DNA of 64,000 nt from contig NC_079136.1 of NCBI RefSeq assembly GCF_945859705.1, positions 56,558,094 to 56,622,093 on the forward strand. The letters run 5' to 3'. The notes below the pieces were generated by a model. The model searched no databases, had not been told where the DNA came from, and was given only the letters and a program-made list of their open reading frames with translations. Both the position numbers and the translations under genes were made by a program. Positions 34,201 through 46,400 of this stretch are shown one piece after another (positions within the stretch are counted from its first letter, which is position 1; each line of letters begins with the position of its first letter). Source of the stretch: Episyrphus balteatus (Eukaryota; Arthropoda; Insecta; Diptera; Syrphidae).

Positions 34201-34600
34201 GACGGAATTTTTATTGAATAATTTCAGTATTTTTAGAAAAGTAATATCAATTTCTTTGTAAGATTGATGTATGAAACAATTGTTAACTTGAATAGATAAA
34301 TTGTCATTTTTGTCGTCAAATCTCCAATCAATGCGACTATGATCATTATTAGTTTTTGACTTCTAGTAGGTACCTAAAACATAATTTTTAAAAATCTAAA
34401 AAGAAATGCATGGTCACTGTGGTGTATGTGGAACATTTTTTTCAAAAAATGTCTGTTGCAATATATTTCTTTTGCTAAACAAATAAACAAACCATTTGAT
34501 CTTTATAGATGTATATTCTTTCTACTTATTTTATTTATTAATAAGTAAACGGAGAAAAAAGACCACTACTTAGAAACGAATTACACATCAAATCAAGCTG
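31261..34600. other. AT-rich non-coding stretch
   Basis: No repeat boundary or gene was seen. A small GC island at 31,950-31,980 (AACCGCGGAGCGACGACG) and a GATGATGATG run at about 33,607 are the only composition changes. Confidence 0.5.
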
Positions 34601-35340
34601 ATTTCGGTATGTTTTTTTTCGCCAAGATGACTTTCGTCTTAAATTAATTTCTTAATTTCTTCAATGCGCAAATTTAAAAGAAATCCACCTCATTTTAGCG
34701 GAAAATCATCTTATTTTTATGTGGAAACATTTTAATTTAAAAAAAACTGGCAGCCACTTTTTTTAGGAAAATCCTTTACCATCAGGCTATCTCACTGTTA
34801 GAAATAAGTATGATAAACTGCAATTAAAGCTGAAGTCTGACTTTAATTTTAAAACTCTTTTTTTCGCCGGTTTTTTTAAGATGAAAATTCACATTAAAAT
34901 GAAAAAGAGTGCTCCTTAAAATTAACAGAATTTAAGCGGGTTCCTCTTATTTTAAGCGGAAATCGTATTGTTTTAGGAGGGCGGGATTGAAGGTTAGCAT
35001 CATCTTATTCACATTAAAATGAAATTAAGTTCTTCTTAAATTTAACCGAATCTAAACGGATTCCACTTATATTAAGCGGAAACCATATTGTTTATAAGGG
35101 CGGTGTTAAAGGTAAGCATCATCTTATTCACATTAAAATTAAATGAAGTTCTTCTTAATATAAACTGAATTTAAGCGGATTCTTCCTATTTTAAGCGGAA
35201 ATCGTATTGTTTTAGGAGGGCGGGATTGAAGGTTAGCATCATCTTATTCACATTAAAATGAAATGAAGTTCTTCTTTAAATGAACAGAACTAAAGGTAAG
35301 AATCATCTTATTTTAAGGTGCCCTATTTATCTCCATGTAC
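34600..35340 (-). mobile_element. AAGCGGA repeat family, copy 3, with a ~120-bp tandem array
   Basis: 34,600-34,760 is the reverse complement of the body at 21,490-21,640. About 34,760-34,850 corresponds on the minus strand to the tRNA-like head (CAGTGAGATAGCCTGATGG), here without a B box. From about 34,890 to 35,300 follow three to four tandem units of about 120 bp, each with CACATTAAAATGAAAT, GTTCTTCTT, TTTAAGCGGATTCC, TTTAAGCGGAAATCGTATTG and GGGCGGGATTGAAGG. The end near 35,320 (AAGGTGCCCTATTTATCTCC) matches that of copy 1. Confidence 0.6.
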
Positions 35341-37690
35341 TTTCGAAACATCAAAAATTGATTAACTAGACATTTGTTTTTACTTGGCTAACAATATCTC
35401 TTGCTTATCTTTATTTTAATGGACAAAAAGGCTTTTATTTCTCAGACGGATGTGTTTATAGGTTAAACAACTCCTTGGGAAAAAATCGTGCTTCTTCTGA
35501 TGACTTCCTTCCTTTATTCATTATGGCGTGGTTCCACTGTTCCACATCTATGTTAACAAAGTTCAAATTATCATCATGCTCACCTACATCCAATTCACAT
35601 CAAGCTTTAGGTACATATACTTTCTCCATCATTATAATGAATATGGACAATAGCAGTCATTCAATTCTTTAAATCACCATCACTATCCCCAGAAATCACG
35701 TAAGTTATATTATGAGAACCCCCGATAGATACAAATTTCTCCTATCTTAACTTTTATAAGATACCAGAGGTATTCATCGACAAAAGTTATTTGCTGTGAA
35801 CCACAAAAAAAGCCTTTATTATACCTATGAATTGATCACAAACATACAACTAAAAAAAAAAAATGAGGAAAAATTATAGCAATTCATATCTATCACACAC
35901 AAAGAGTATTGTATCTAAATACACTATTTCGCTATAACGAAAATTAGTACTTTTTCAGCTCAATCAACTCTAATCGACAAATACGCGGTGGCGGCAGTTG
36001 CTATAGCTATAATGCCAAACGCGGCTTGACGTTCAAATAGCCTCAAGTTCTCTTACACTTTTTTTGAATTTGGCAGAAAAAAAATAAAGATATTCATAGA
36101 GATATAGAAAGACAGAGATACGAACCAGTTTTTCCAGCTAAACCAACAAAGAAATCATTGTTTTCGAACCTAAAAGTCGCACACACAACATACGTGATAT
36201 AGTCACAAAACATAGCGAATGAATGAAGACTCTAGATAAGCTAATGATTGGCATTAACATGAAGTAAAATCAGCGTGCAAATTACTTTTGATGTCGACAA
36301 TCTCGTCGTGTCATTCAAAGATGTGGTCACACGAGAAAAATATCTATAGAACCGAAAAACCTTTACGGAACTTAATTATACTGAACCGCGAAAAATTGGG
36401 CCCCTATTTTGTATCTCTATCTTGTGACAGGTTTATTTTTATATATATAGATGCAATTTATTGTTAATTTTTTTTTAAAGGTGCGGTAAGGTTAATATCT
36501 TTATTTACACTATCGTCGCGTTACCGCCCATAAAATACAATTGGAAAAAAAGTAAATCATTTCTCAAGCTGTTAAGCTAGATTATATGGAGATTGTGAAC
36601 TTTAATATTATAAATATGCTTGATTCCTATATTATATCTCTTAATTCTGTAGAGAGTAATGAGGAAGGAATTCCACTTGTTGCTGCTGCTGCTGCTTTAG
36701 TTCATTCCACTGCGGGGCAACATTCCAATGATCAAGCAATTTACATGATCAATTCTGCTCTGTTGATCAGCAACGACAACAACGACAGCCAGCTAGCAGC
36801 GCAGCGGCAGCGGCATGGCAGGCACAACTCTCAGCTGAGAGCCGGTTCCCGCGCATTTGATCATCAAGAGCATAACTTTATCAGTATGGTGACCATCTGT
36901 TCTTCATTTGAACTGATCTGGTTCTGTAACGTGTTACAAAATTACAGGCATAAACTGGTTGTAAGAACTTTTTAATAAGGCTTTTAATGAAAACTGAAAA
37001 TGATGACAAGAGGTAATACTGCAGATGCTCAAAAAAAAAAACATAATGATTTCGCCAAATCAGCTTTGACTATCTCCTACGTTGTTCATGTATCTCATGT
37101 AGGTGTTTTTTTTTAGACGTTTGGTTTTCACCCTAGAAATTCTTTTTTGTAGTTGGTCTTTTTGACAGCTGTCACTTGATTTATACTCAGTTCGCAAGTT
37201 CGGTGAACACGCTAAAAAAGAGATGTCCATTGTCCTTTGATCCCTTAATTAAAAAAAAAAAAAACTTTATTTTGACTTTATCTTAATATCGCTGAGTGTA
37301 TGGCAAATTAATTACTCAAACTATTCTTAAATTGGTTGCTAGTCTTCTATTCATTTTGTTATGTTGAAAGATAAATTGAACCAGCTGTAAGATTGGTAGC
37401 CTTGCTTCCTTGAATCACAGCTTTTTCATACCGTAGGAAATTTCACCACTGCGTGTTTAAAAGACCCATATTAGGTATCTCTTTAAGAGGGCCTCCAGAA
37501 GAATTCTTTGTAAAATGTGATTTCTCCAATGAAGAATTTCAATTTCATGCTCACATCAAAGGCATATTCAGGTTGAACCTTGAACTTCTGAAGCCCTTCG
37601 CAAACAATTTTATCAGTGGGCTTAAGGTCAAGACCACATATTCCCATTACGGCAGACCGACCAAAAACACCTAGAACAGCAATGCTCATC
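35341..37690. other. Non-coding stretch with one GC-richer island
   Basis: 36,680-36,870 is clearly richer in G and C, with GCTGCTGCTGCTGC, CAACGACAACAACGACAGCC and CTCTCAGCTGAGAG. It lies within an open frame of 129 codons (36,586-36,975) that shows an Ala run and no domain. A promoter, an enhancer or a first exon are possible; none can be shown. Confidence 0.35.
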
Positions 37691-37699
37691 ATCGCCACA

Positions 37700-37925
37700 T
37701 ATGACATTATCTACAAAAACGAGCTCCATAGAGCCATGTCTAAGCTTTGACATCCCTCCTCTGCAAGATGAAAATAGAGAATGCACCTTTGATGTAAAAA
37801 AAGTTTTTAGACAAGATCACGCTCTGTCATGCGACTTCTTAAATAACATCCTTGAACAAATAATTAGGAACGCTAACATCAACACCAGAAGTCTCCCAGT
37901 TGTAACCAGAAGGACACGGCCTTGA
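37700..37925 (+). pseudogene. Reverse-transcriptase relic of a non-LTR retrotransposon
   Basis: One frame reads YDIIYKNELHRAMSKL. The next reads on as FDVKKVFRQDHALSCDFLNN followed by ILEQIIRNANINTR. In the RT domain of many non-LTR elements a '(Y/F)D.IYRNELWRAMSKLGIP' block is followed after some 40 residues by 'GFRQGDALSCDLFN..LE..IR...I.TRG'. Here the intervening residues are missing, the reading frame changes, and the YADD active-site motif that should come next is absent. It is a short dead fragment. The clade match is from memory. Confidence 0.6.
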
Positions 37926-38160
37926 GAAATGTCAGAGTCGCTTTTGCGAGCATTGAAGCGAAAGAGATAATAATCATTTTTATCAAAAATACAAAACCGA
38001 CCATAGATCAAAAATGGGTTTTATGGTTTTTGTCATAGTTTCTATGGCCAAAATTGAACGGAATTGAAATGGAAGTACTGGCACCAGATTTCCAATACAA
38101 AAAGAATTATCAAAATTGGTTTACTCAGTCCAAAGTTATGAGGTAACAAACATAACGTCG
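37926..38160. other. Short non-coding stretch
   Basis: No clear feature lies between the RT relic and the next MITE. Confidence 0.4.
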
Positions 38161-38164
38161 GCGT

Positions 38165-38409
38165 CGTCGGTCTCATAAGAAAACCTCGTAACTCCCATTT
38201 TTTTCAAAAATGAATTTTGAATGCCATTCTTTAGAAAATATGTTAGCGGAGCAACACAATTTGGGGTCATTCCGAAAACTCTAAATAGACTAAAATTAAA
38301 ATTTTGCGCAGCGCGTTTCTTCCCAACTACTCTGTTGTTTGTTTACTCTTTCGTCTCTCCTGTAAAATTTTGATTTTGGGAGTTACGAGGTTTTCTTATG
38401 AGGCCGACG
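38165..38409. mobile_element. MITE, 245 bp, 33-bp inverted ends
   Basis: The left end CGTCGGTCTCATAAGAAAAC continues with CTCGTAACTCCCA. The right end TGGGAGTTACGAG continues with GTTTTCTTATGAGGCCGACG. They match with one difference over 33 bp. The interior has no coding capacity. No clear target duplication was found. Confidence 0.7.
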
Positions 38410-38768
38410 AAAAGACTTTTTTAGAAAGTCGGTACAAAATGGGTTACCTAGGCTCCACTTTAAATTAAACGAGGAATTACTCTTTCTTGCCTCTGCTGTT
38501 TTGGTCACACTTCAAAAATCTATGAACTTTAATGAGAAAATAGCTTTCGAACAAAGCTTTATAGAAATCTTATAGAAGCTATTACCTTTTTTATTGATTA
38601 AATGGGTCGGTCTTTGTCCTATGTCATCTTCAAGCATTCAGCCACTTGACAAAAATTCTCGAAAAATAAAAATTTTCTCTTTCTGTTTTTGTAGGCAAAG
38701 GTAATAAACCGACAGGTTAATTCAGCAGACCAGAGGAGATACAAGTGCATATTTTACCATTAAAATTA

Positions 38769-39399
38769 CACCGGCACACAAAATAAAAAAAGTGTCATGT
38801 ACCAGGAACCAGACCTATCTTTCTATATGTTTTTGGGCACGCTGAATCCGAATTTCAAGTCCGTTTGGCCCGGTCACTCTCCAGTTTTGAGCTGTGACTG
38901 CATTTTGTTTGGATTTTTATGACTTTTTTGGAGTTTTTTGCATTTTTCTCAAAACTGAAGGGTGTTCGGGCAAAACGGACCTGAAATTCGAATTCAGCGG
39001 GTCCAAAAACATATAAAAAGATATGTCTGGTTCCTGGTACATGGAACTTTTTTTTTTGTGTGCCGGGGATGAAAGCGAAATTTCGCGACAGTGCCAGCAC
39101 ACCAAAAAAAAAGTTGTATGTACCAGGAACAAGACCCATCTTTCTATATGTTTTTGGATCCGCTGAATCCGAATTTCAAGTCCGTTTTGCCCGGTCATCC
39201 TCCAGTTTTGAGAAAAATGTAAAAAAGACCCCAAAAAAGACAAAAAACTTCATTTTTTTGAGTTTTTTGCATTTAACTCAAAACTGGAGGGTGACAGGGT
39301 CAAACGGACTTGAAATTCGGATTCAGCGTGCCTGAAAACATATAGAAAGATAGGTCTGGTTCCTGGTACATGACACTTTTTTTATTTTGTGTGCCGGTG
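38769..39399. mobile_element. Double-palindrome element, 631 bp, TTA target
   Basis: Outer ends CACCGGCACACAAAA and TTTTGTGTGCCGGTG are inverted, with TTA on both sides (38,766-38,768 and 39,400-39,402). Inside are two complete palindromes: 38,769 to about 39,066, and about 39,095 to 39,399. A 28-bp spacer (GGATGAAAGCG...) separates them. Every half repeats the module TACCAGGAAC-AGACC, CTTTCTATATGTTTTTGG, GCTGAATCCGAATTTCAAGTC, CCAGTTTTGAG. The module matches, block by block, that of the element at 8362-9313. Frames crossing it (38,855-39,335) come from the repeat and are not genes. Confidence 0.75.
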
Positions 39400-39402
39400 T
39401 TA

Positions 39403-41815
39403 TTACCTACTTGAGTTGATTTCAGAAAAAATGTAATGTATCTAATTTCTGGACTTTCTTTCCTTCAAATCCTGTGCTTATTTCTTTTTTAATGTGAGTT
39501 CTGATAGTATAAAATAATTTTCGGAAAGCTTTTTTTAAAATATATATGAAATCTAAAAGTCTTGCAGTCCCAATTGAGAGCATTTAGTGCAATAGCACTG
39601 CAGTATTTAAAATACTCATTGTACAAAAACAATCAGTTTTTTAACGATAGAGAGCACTTGAAGACTCTCTACTTTGAGCCTTGGCAAAGTTGCTCCAAAA
39701 AAATGTTTCTAAAATATGGTAACCCCAACCTAAAAGACACTCTGAACAACGTGTCACGGGTTGTTCTCGTGTAACGTGTGCTGCCAACTTTCGATTAAAC
39801 AAATATTTATTATTATATAAGTTTGCTACTGCCTCTGTGTAAGCTGTAACTTTACTCTCTACCCTCTGCCCACATAAACAGCACCTGTGTCAAATGATAG
39901 AGCTAATGAATTTTATAGAAAAAAAAAAATAAAATACTTAAAGCAATTCATGAGATACTTTCTGAGATTTTGTATATTTTATTCAAAAAAAGGCTAATTA
40001 ATGGCAAATTGATATAGAACGGATTCTTAAAGTTATACCTATTTACTATGTTGCATCTAGCAGGTAAACTTGATTTTGTTTGCCTTACCTCAAATGGTGT
40101 GTGATTGTTGGTAATAAATCCACTAAGAGAAGGAAAATGAAGTCGATGTTATCCACTATATTCTATGACGTATCTGAAAAGATAGAAAAAGAAATAAATT
40201 AGCATCTAGCATAAAGCGCGTGTAGTAGTTATTCATATTTGCGTGGCCTTGTCCTGCATAATTTATGATGCGTTTTACATTCTATTCTCCTGTGTGTGTA
40301 GATATGTCTTGTCTTGTGTGTTAGCCGGTATTTTTTTTTATTTAGTCAAGTCCAAGATATACCTAAGCTATAAGTTAAACCAAAAACCGGGGCTTGAATG
40401 TAACAACTTTTCTTGCTTTATCAATTAGCATTCGTATTCGTAAAAGTCAGTTTATGTATATTTCTGAGAAAAATACTGAGATTTTTATTGCACTGTACGT
40501 CTGCGTGCGTGCGTTCGTCTTCGGTTTTTGTTGTCGTCCGTAGTCCGGTCGGTTGTTGTTGTGATCTTTGGAGCATTGCAAAGTTTGTTAATTTTTATTT
40601 TTTACCTCATTTTCATTTTCTTAAATGTAACTTTAGCCTAAGTATATCTCTTGGAGAGTAGATAAGATAGAAAACAAAAATATATGTACAAAACACGCGA
40701 TGAATGACGTCAGTGGTATAGAGTTTTTTTTTTTGTTCAAGTCGGTTAATGGTCTAACCTTGGAGTGTAAACAGAGATACAAAGATACCGGTAGGTATAC
40801 TTCTTTTTTTTTGTATGTGCAATTAAGTAAGTTATGTTCTTTAAGGGCAAGTTAACGGGTTTGAGAAATTCTTGTAAAATTGTCCAAAAAGCTATAGCTT
40901 CTATAAAGCCTCCATCGGAACCAACTCTCTTATGAAAGTCATAATTTCTTTAACAGTTTGTATAAAGTTCTTTGAAAGTGTTACAAGCAGTAAGGACTGT
41001 TGTAAACGATCTTATAGAACTTAAATGTTTAAAAGTGTTAAAGGAAGTAAGGACAGATGTAAGTAATCTTATAGAAGTTAAGTTAGTTTCCTAGCAGCAT
41101 CAAAGAGGTCTTATTATCTTTTAATGCCAAAATTCCGTTATAGGATCATTTTGAAGTTTATCATTCATTTTAACTCTATACGATTACAAGAGATCTTACT
41201 TCTTTTAAACATTAAACTTTACCGAAGTTAAAATAAAGCTTATACCTACACCTTATAGAAGGAAATGTAAGTTGAATGATATGCAACCTAGATAGCTTCA
41301 AACATTTTAACTAGTTTCAAACACAATCTTAAAAATGTTTATAAAAAGTTTAAAAATTCTAAGCAATTTTTTACTATCATACATATAAGCAAGAACATGC
41401 GACCTACTCAAAGACTTTATTATTTCTTTTTTATCTTATTTTGGGCAATCCCGTGAATTACTTGGGTAAATATAATTTTTTCGTAATTGTGTCGAGGAAG
41501 TTGAATCATATTTCCTTTTAATTTTTTTGTATTTGAGAAGATACCTAGGTTGTAGCCGGTCAATAAGCAAATGGGAAGATTACATTTGCAATTAGTACCT
41601 TAGCAAACATGTGGGTAACCTTGTTAAGTATTTGCAAAAATAATAAACGATTATAGATAGGCAAATCTTATTTGTTCAGATAAGAACAAAATGAGACATT
41701 ATGAATGGACTTCATTTTGGGAATACTCGTAAGTTTTAAGATTTTAGGAATTTATGTTTAAGTCAACCATTTGGTTATCATATTAGGAATATTGCTTAGA
41801 ATTCGATTAATGTTT
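39403..41815. other. AT-rich non-coding stretch
   Basis: No repeat boundary or gene is seen. A GC-richer patch at about 40,495-40,570 (GTCTGCGTGCGTGCG, TCCGTAGTCCGGTCGG) is noted. Confidence 0.5.
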
Positions 41816-41819
41816 TTCG

Positions 41820-42360
41820 CCCAAGTATAACAGTTATCTCATAACAGTTATATATTGGTATAACAGTTTGATTTTTTATAATCACGCGTATTATACTTGC
41901 CTTTATTTCTCCCTACTTTCTTTTCATATATTGTTATCAATGAGTTCGATTTCTTGGCGAAACGATTTAAATATTTGATAGAATGATCTTATTAGATTTT
42001 TTCGTATTGCTTCTTTTCAATGTTAGCCCCGTGTCTTTGAAATTGGTAAGCTACTCATGAGTATTTTACATGGGCAGTTAGATATCCTATTTTGTATCAA
42101 TAAGAAGTATAAAAGATGGAGAGAATGCACTAACGTTTTATCATAGACTTACTTTAATATATGCCAACTACTACAATTATAACAGTTTCCCTGTGAAAAT
42201 CCAATTTTCTGCCTTAATTCACTCTCAAACCCTCAAAAACGCACCGGAAAAATCAATATATGAGTTCATGGTTGGTAAAGTATATAAATGTAGTAGATTT
42301 TTGGCTAAACTACTACAATTATAATAGTTTCTCAAACAATTATAACAGTTTCTCTATGAA
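41820..42360. repeat. Cluster of TATAACAG(T) boxes
   Basis: (T)ATAACAGTT occurs near 41,825, 41,841, 41,858, 42,178 and 42,336, with a one-base variant near 42,321. Copies near 42,178 and 42,336 share downstream TTTC(C/T)CTRTGAAAATC, so part of the cluster is an old duplication of about 160 bp. Similar boxes return at 48.3-59.9 kb. Confidence 0.5.
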
Positions 42361-43087
42361 AATCAAACTTTCTACATTTATCAACACTTCAAAATGCTTA
42401 TAATGGCAAGAATATATAAATTTAGTTGAGTTTTGCTGCGTCAAGTTTGATGTTCGTTAAACTTTTAATTTTGTAAACGAAATTCTAACTCGAAAACAAC
42501 AAAGCCAATCTCTGGTCTTTTCTCAAAATGACTTTATTAAAACTGCGCAATATAATACATTGTCTACAGTCTCGAACTCATTAATCACTTGAAATTGATC
42601 ATTTCATGCTAAAAGAAATAAAACAAATCAAAATATCATGAAGTAGACAGAATGGAGAGCTTATTGCTCTTAAAAGAATCCAGAACCTTTGATATTATTT
42701 CTTTTGTTTATTAAAACCACTCCAAAACACCACTCAAATAATCATTTAAAATTCTTTCGAAGAACAAAAAAAAAACTCATTTATAATCAAATCCTTTTCG
42801 TATAAAAATAAATTGTTGTTTTTTTTTATTTTTATTATAATTCTTTCTGTTTTTAAGAATAGTGATTTGTCATTCTGTCTCGCACACCTTTTACCTGTCC
42901 GCAACCACCTACTTACAAGAATCATTTTCAATTCTAATGTTAATGGCGTCATACCGAAAGGAACATCCCACTCATTTAGTCGTCGTGACAAGACCCAGAG
43001 ACAGAGACAACCTGTATATGAGTCAGTGAATATTATTTGGCAGGTATTCAATTTAAAATTAATTGCAGCAGAATATTATTCTTATAC
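42361..43087. other. Non-coding stretch
   Basis: Nothing is recognised. A 135-codon frame at 42,813-43,220 runs into the neighbouring MITE and is judged spurious. Confidence 0.45.
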
Positions 43088-43093
43088 AATAAT

Positions 43094-43459
43094 AGGGGGG
43101 TTCACATTAACCAACTTACCGGACAGACCGATTGTCATTTGGCCTGATGGCCGTTTTATATTTTTCGTTCACACTCATCAGATAATTTTTATCAAAACCC
43201 ATTTTTCAGCTTATTTTTAATGTATCTTTACCCTATATTGCTCTAAAATTAGAGAGAATGGATTATCACTGTCTGCCGGACAGACATGTCGTTTAATCGA
43301 CTAACATGTCCGTCCGACCACCAAAAAATCAAAATTTTTTGAAAACCATCCGGCAAACCGGACAGGCTGTCGGATGGGTGTTCACATTATCAAAACAACA
43401 TCAGATCAGACCAAATGGCGGCTGGTCTGTCCGGTAAGTTGGTCAATGTGAACCCCCCT
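43094..43459. mobile_element. MITE, 366 bp, ends AGGGGGGTTCACATT
   Basis: The left end AGGGGGGTTCACATTAACC and the right end GGTCAATGTGAACCCCCCT are inverted over about 37 bp, including ACTTACCGGACAGACC. AATAAT is found directly outside both ends (43,088-43,093 and 43,460-43,465). The right flank is an AAT run, so the true duplication could be shorter, for example 3 bp TAA as in PIF/Harbinger. Inside, GTCCGGCAG/GGACAGAC-like words recur in both orientations (about 43,270-43,370). No protein is encoded. Confidence 0.75.
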
Positions 43460-43465
43460 AATAAT

Positions 43466-46400
43466 AATAAAAGTCATCAGACAAATTTCCGCAAAAATGA
43501 AATCATCATGCTAATGCATCATTTCTCTTAGAAGAATTGCCAACTTTTGACAGTTTGGAGAGATTTTTTTGTAGAAAATTTCTAGTTTTAGTTGACAGTT
43601 GTTATAAGACAAGTGACAGATGACATTTGAGTGAAAGCTACAAATAGTCACCAAACATAGTCTCGTACTATCCTAACTTTTGTTGATTAAATATTATAGA
43701 TATTGGAAACAGATGTGTAGGCGCGGTTGATGTCTAACTCAATCATGTGTGAGCTACACCTGGGTAATAACCACCGACGACAAAATAGCATACTAATGAG
43801 CATTTATGTTTCCACCGAATTCCTATCTCGAAATTTTCAAAACAATGTTATTTTTATGCTAAGTAGTGTATTCGACAAACACACAGAAACGCGTCGCTAA
43901 TGGGAAGAGTTTTGCAATTTATTTTGGTTAAATCCATGATTTTATTCGCATTGTTAATTCAAAGCATCGATCAATTAGAAGTCCATTAAAAAATTTCTAC
44001 ATACATAATTTGATTATGACACACAAAAATATACTTATTATGATAAATGTATATCCGACCGAACTTTGGGGACATCAATCAAGTTCCATTTGGCTTAGAT
44101 AGATATTTAGACAGAAATTTTGACTTTACCCTACCTTGCCAGGTATTAGACCACACCTTGACAGTGAACAGAAATCATTGAGGACACATATTTTTAAGCT
44201 CCAATACTATACTAAAAATAACAATCTGTATCCGTATCATATGATTGATGGAAATACCAACGAAATCGGTTTTCAAAAATTTGCATTTTATGCAACCAAA
44301 AAAATTTGACAGCTCACTGGGTTTTTATTTTATTTTGGTTGTCACTTTTGGTAAACGCACCAAGTGGAGAATAGATAACGCATTACGTTTACTTCGGTTA
44401 CCACTCTGCTAATATTTTAATGGTTGGATGGAATTATTGTGTGTTCACCTTAATGCAATGTGTGTGCTAAATTCATTGTAAGCCAAGTGAAATGTCAAAG
44501 TCAGATAATAAAATTGACAGTAGGTGGAAAGGGGTTTTTTTTCTATCTCTACACTCATACACACAATAATATAAAAATTTCCAATGTGTTATATTTGTGT
44601 GTTTGAGGCTTTTGTGTAGAGCTGGATTATCGAGCTTATCAATGATTGATAGGCTCCATGACTTCATCCAGTCCATCGAGCAATAAAACGCATTCCAATA
44701 TTTATCGATAAAACAAAAAAAATAAACTAAATGGCGATATGGGAATTGCAAAAACACTTTGTTTTGAACTTTTTTTTTTACTAAATTTAATCAGTGAATG
44801 TACCTATGTATGTATATTTTTTCCGCGCAAAAAAAATGAACTAATGGGTTTTAAACGATTTATTGTTTGGTTTATATTTGGTTTGATTGGCTAATGCTAT
44901 TGATGTTTTTAAACATAAAGGTGTTAGGGTATGATTAGCCTTCTATTTTAATGGGCTTATTATTTAGAATTGAGGTTAAGATAAAATCAAATTTATAAAT
45001 TGCAAGTAATCGATAAAGTAGGTGCTTTAAAGGTGACCTTTAAAATTCTGTTATACTGTTAAGATAAGACCTAAACCGTAACAAATCTAAGTGTGATGCG
45101 TGTTTTAGATTCTCCAAGAAGGTGTTCAAATTGGCCTAATCGCCTTTCTGTCCTACCTCTTTTCTCGTTCTTTATGTAAAGAAAACAAGAGAAAGAATTT
45201 TGACAGCTGACCTTAGATGACATACAACCAAAACAAATTATGTTGAAAATTGGTAGGATAAACAAAAAAATAATTGAAGAATTACAAACAAATTAAAAGT
45301 GAGTAGTGAGTAAGAACAAATTTATTCATTGGCATGGCAAAAATTTAAAAGAAAATTTAGACATTTTTCTAAAAAAATCTTTGCCTTAGATTTAACATAC
45401 ATAGATTACATAGAACTTTTCGTTCGTAGAACAGTTTCAAATTGATTCTAAAATTTTTTATCCACTGTATTAAAGAGATCAGTGGTTAGGACATTTTAAA
45501 CTCATTTAATAATTTTGGAATCACAGAACAACTGTCAAAATATGCCGATGAGCTTAAGTAATGTCAAAACTGTCCAAAACTAACGTCTTTTTGAAGCAGA
45601 AATGACCAAATCCTGTTTCTTAAAACCAAATCTTATACAAATATGCCGTAGACGTGTTCATGCAATTGCTATCGCTTGCAATATTTTTTTAGTTACATAG
45701 ATAATTTTAAATTATATATGCAGATGTCAAATTGTTTTTAATGAAAACCAGTCCCATATAAACACCTGACAAAAAGTTCAACATTGATCTTGTCCCGGTG
45801 GCTCCAGGTGAGACCCAAACGTTCTTCCCAATGACATAATATGTATGCATTTATAATTTTTCCCAAGAGGTCAGAGGTCATTTTTAAATAACAAAAGACA
45901 GTAAAACAAAGTTCATAAATAAGTCGTGGGAAATTATTTTTACACTACACTTCCAGCTGAATTATCTCAGAATAATCCTTTGGTCAATATTATATAGAAA
46001 ATGACAAAAACCAACGCAAACACAAACGTGGGAACATATCTCCATTGACCTCGAAAATCTGTTTGATTAATGAGCTTACCATCGCAATAAGCCCTAAAAA
46101 TTATACTATAAGCAAGGTTCGTTACCCCGACGACGACTTTTCTAACTTACTACTTATAATAATATTAAGACCCGAAAATGTGTCCAAAAAAATGTGTTGT
46201 TGTATCCATCTCAAAATTAGTATTCAACAACAATTATGGTGTGTAAGAGTTATAAATCACTCTCTGATGTTTTGATCTTATGTGTCATTATATGACTTAA
46301 TATTTTACCATAAATGATGTCAGAAAAGATGACAACACTAAAGGTTAAGCCCATTCCATACACCACTCAATGAGAGTGCACGGAGTGGGCCCTATATAAT

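Noticed and set aside
36586..36975. 129-codon protein-coding gene
   Set aside because: Single frame with an Ala run, no domain, no splice partners, in a GC-richer island. The frame length is within chance for that composition.
38855..39335. Frames of 90-108 codons with VPGT and PAHKKK-like motifs
   Set aside because: They lie wholly inside the double palindrome and appear in mirrored form on both strands.
42813..43220. 135-codon protein-coding gene
   Set aside because: It begins in T-rich low-complexity DNA and runs into the terminal repeat of the MITE at 43,094.
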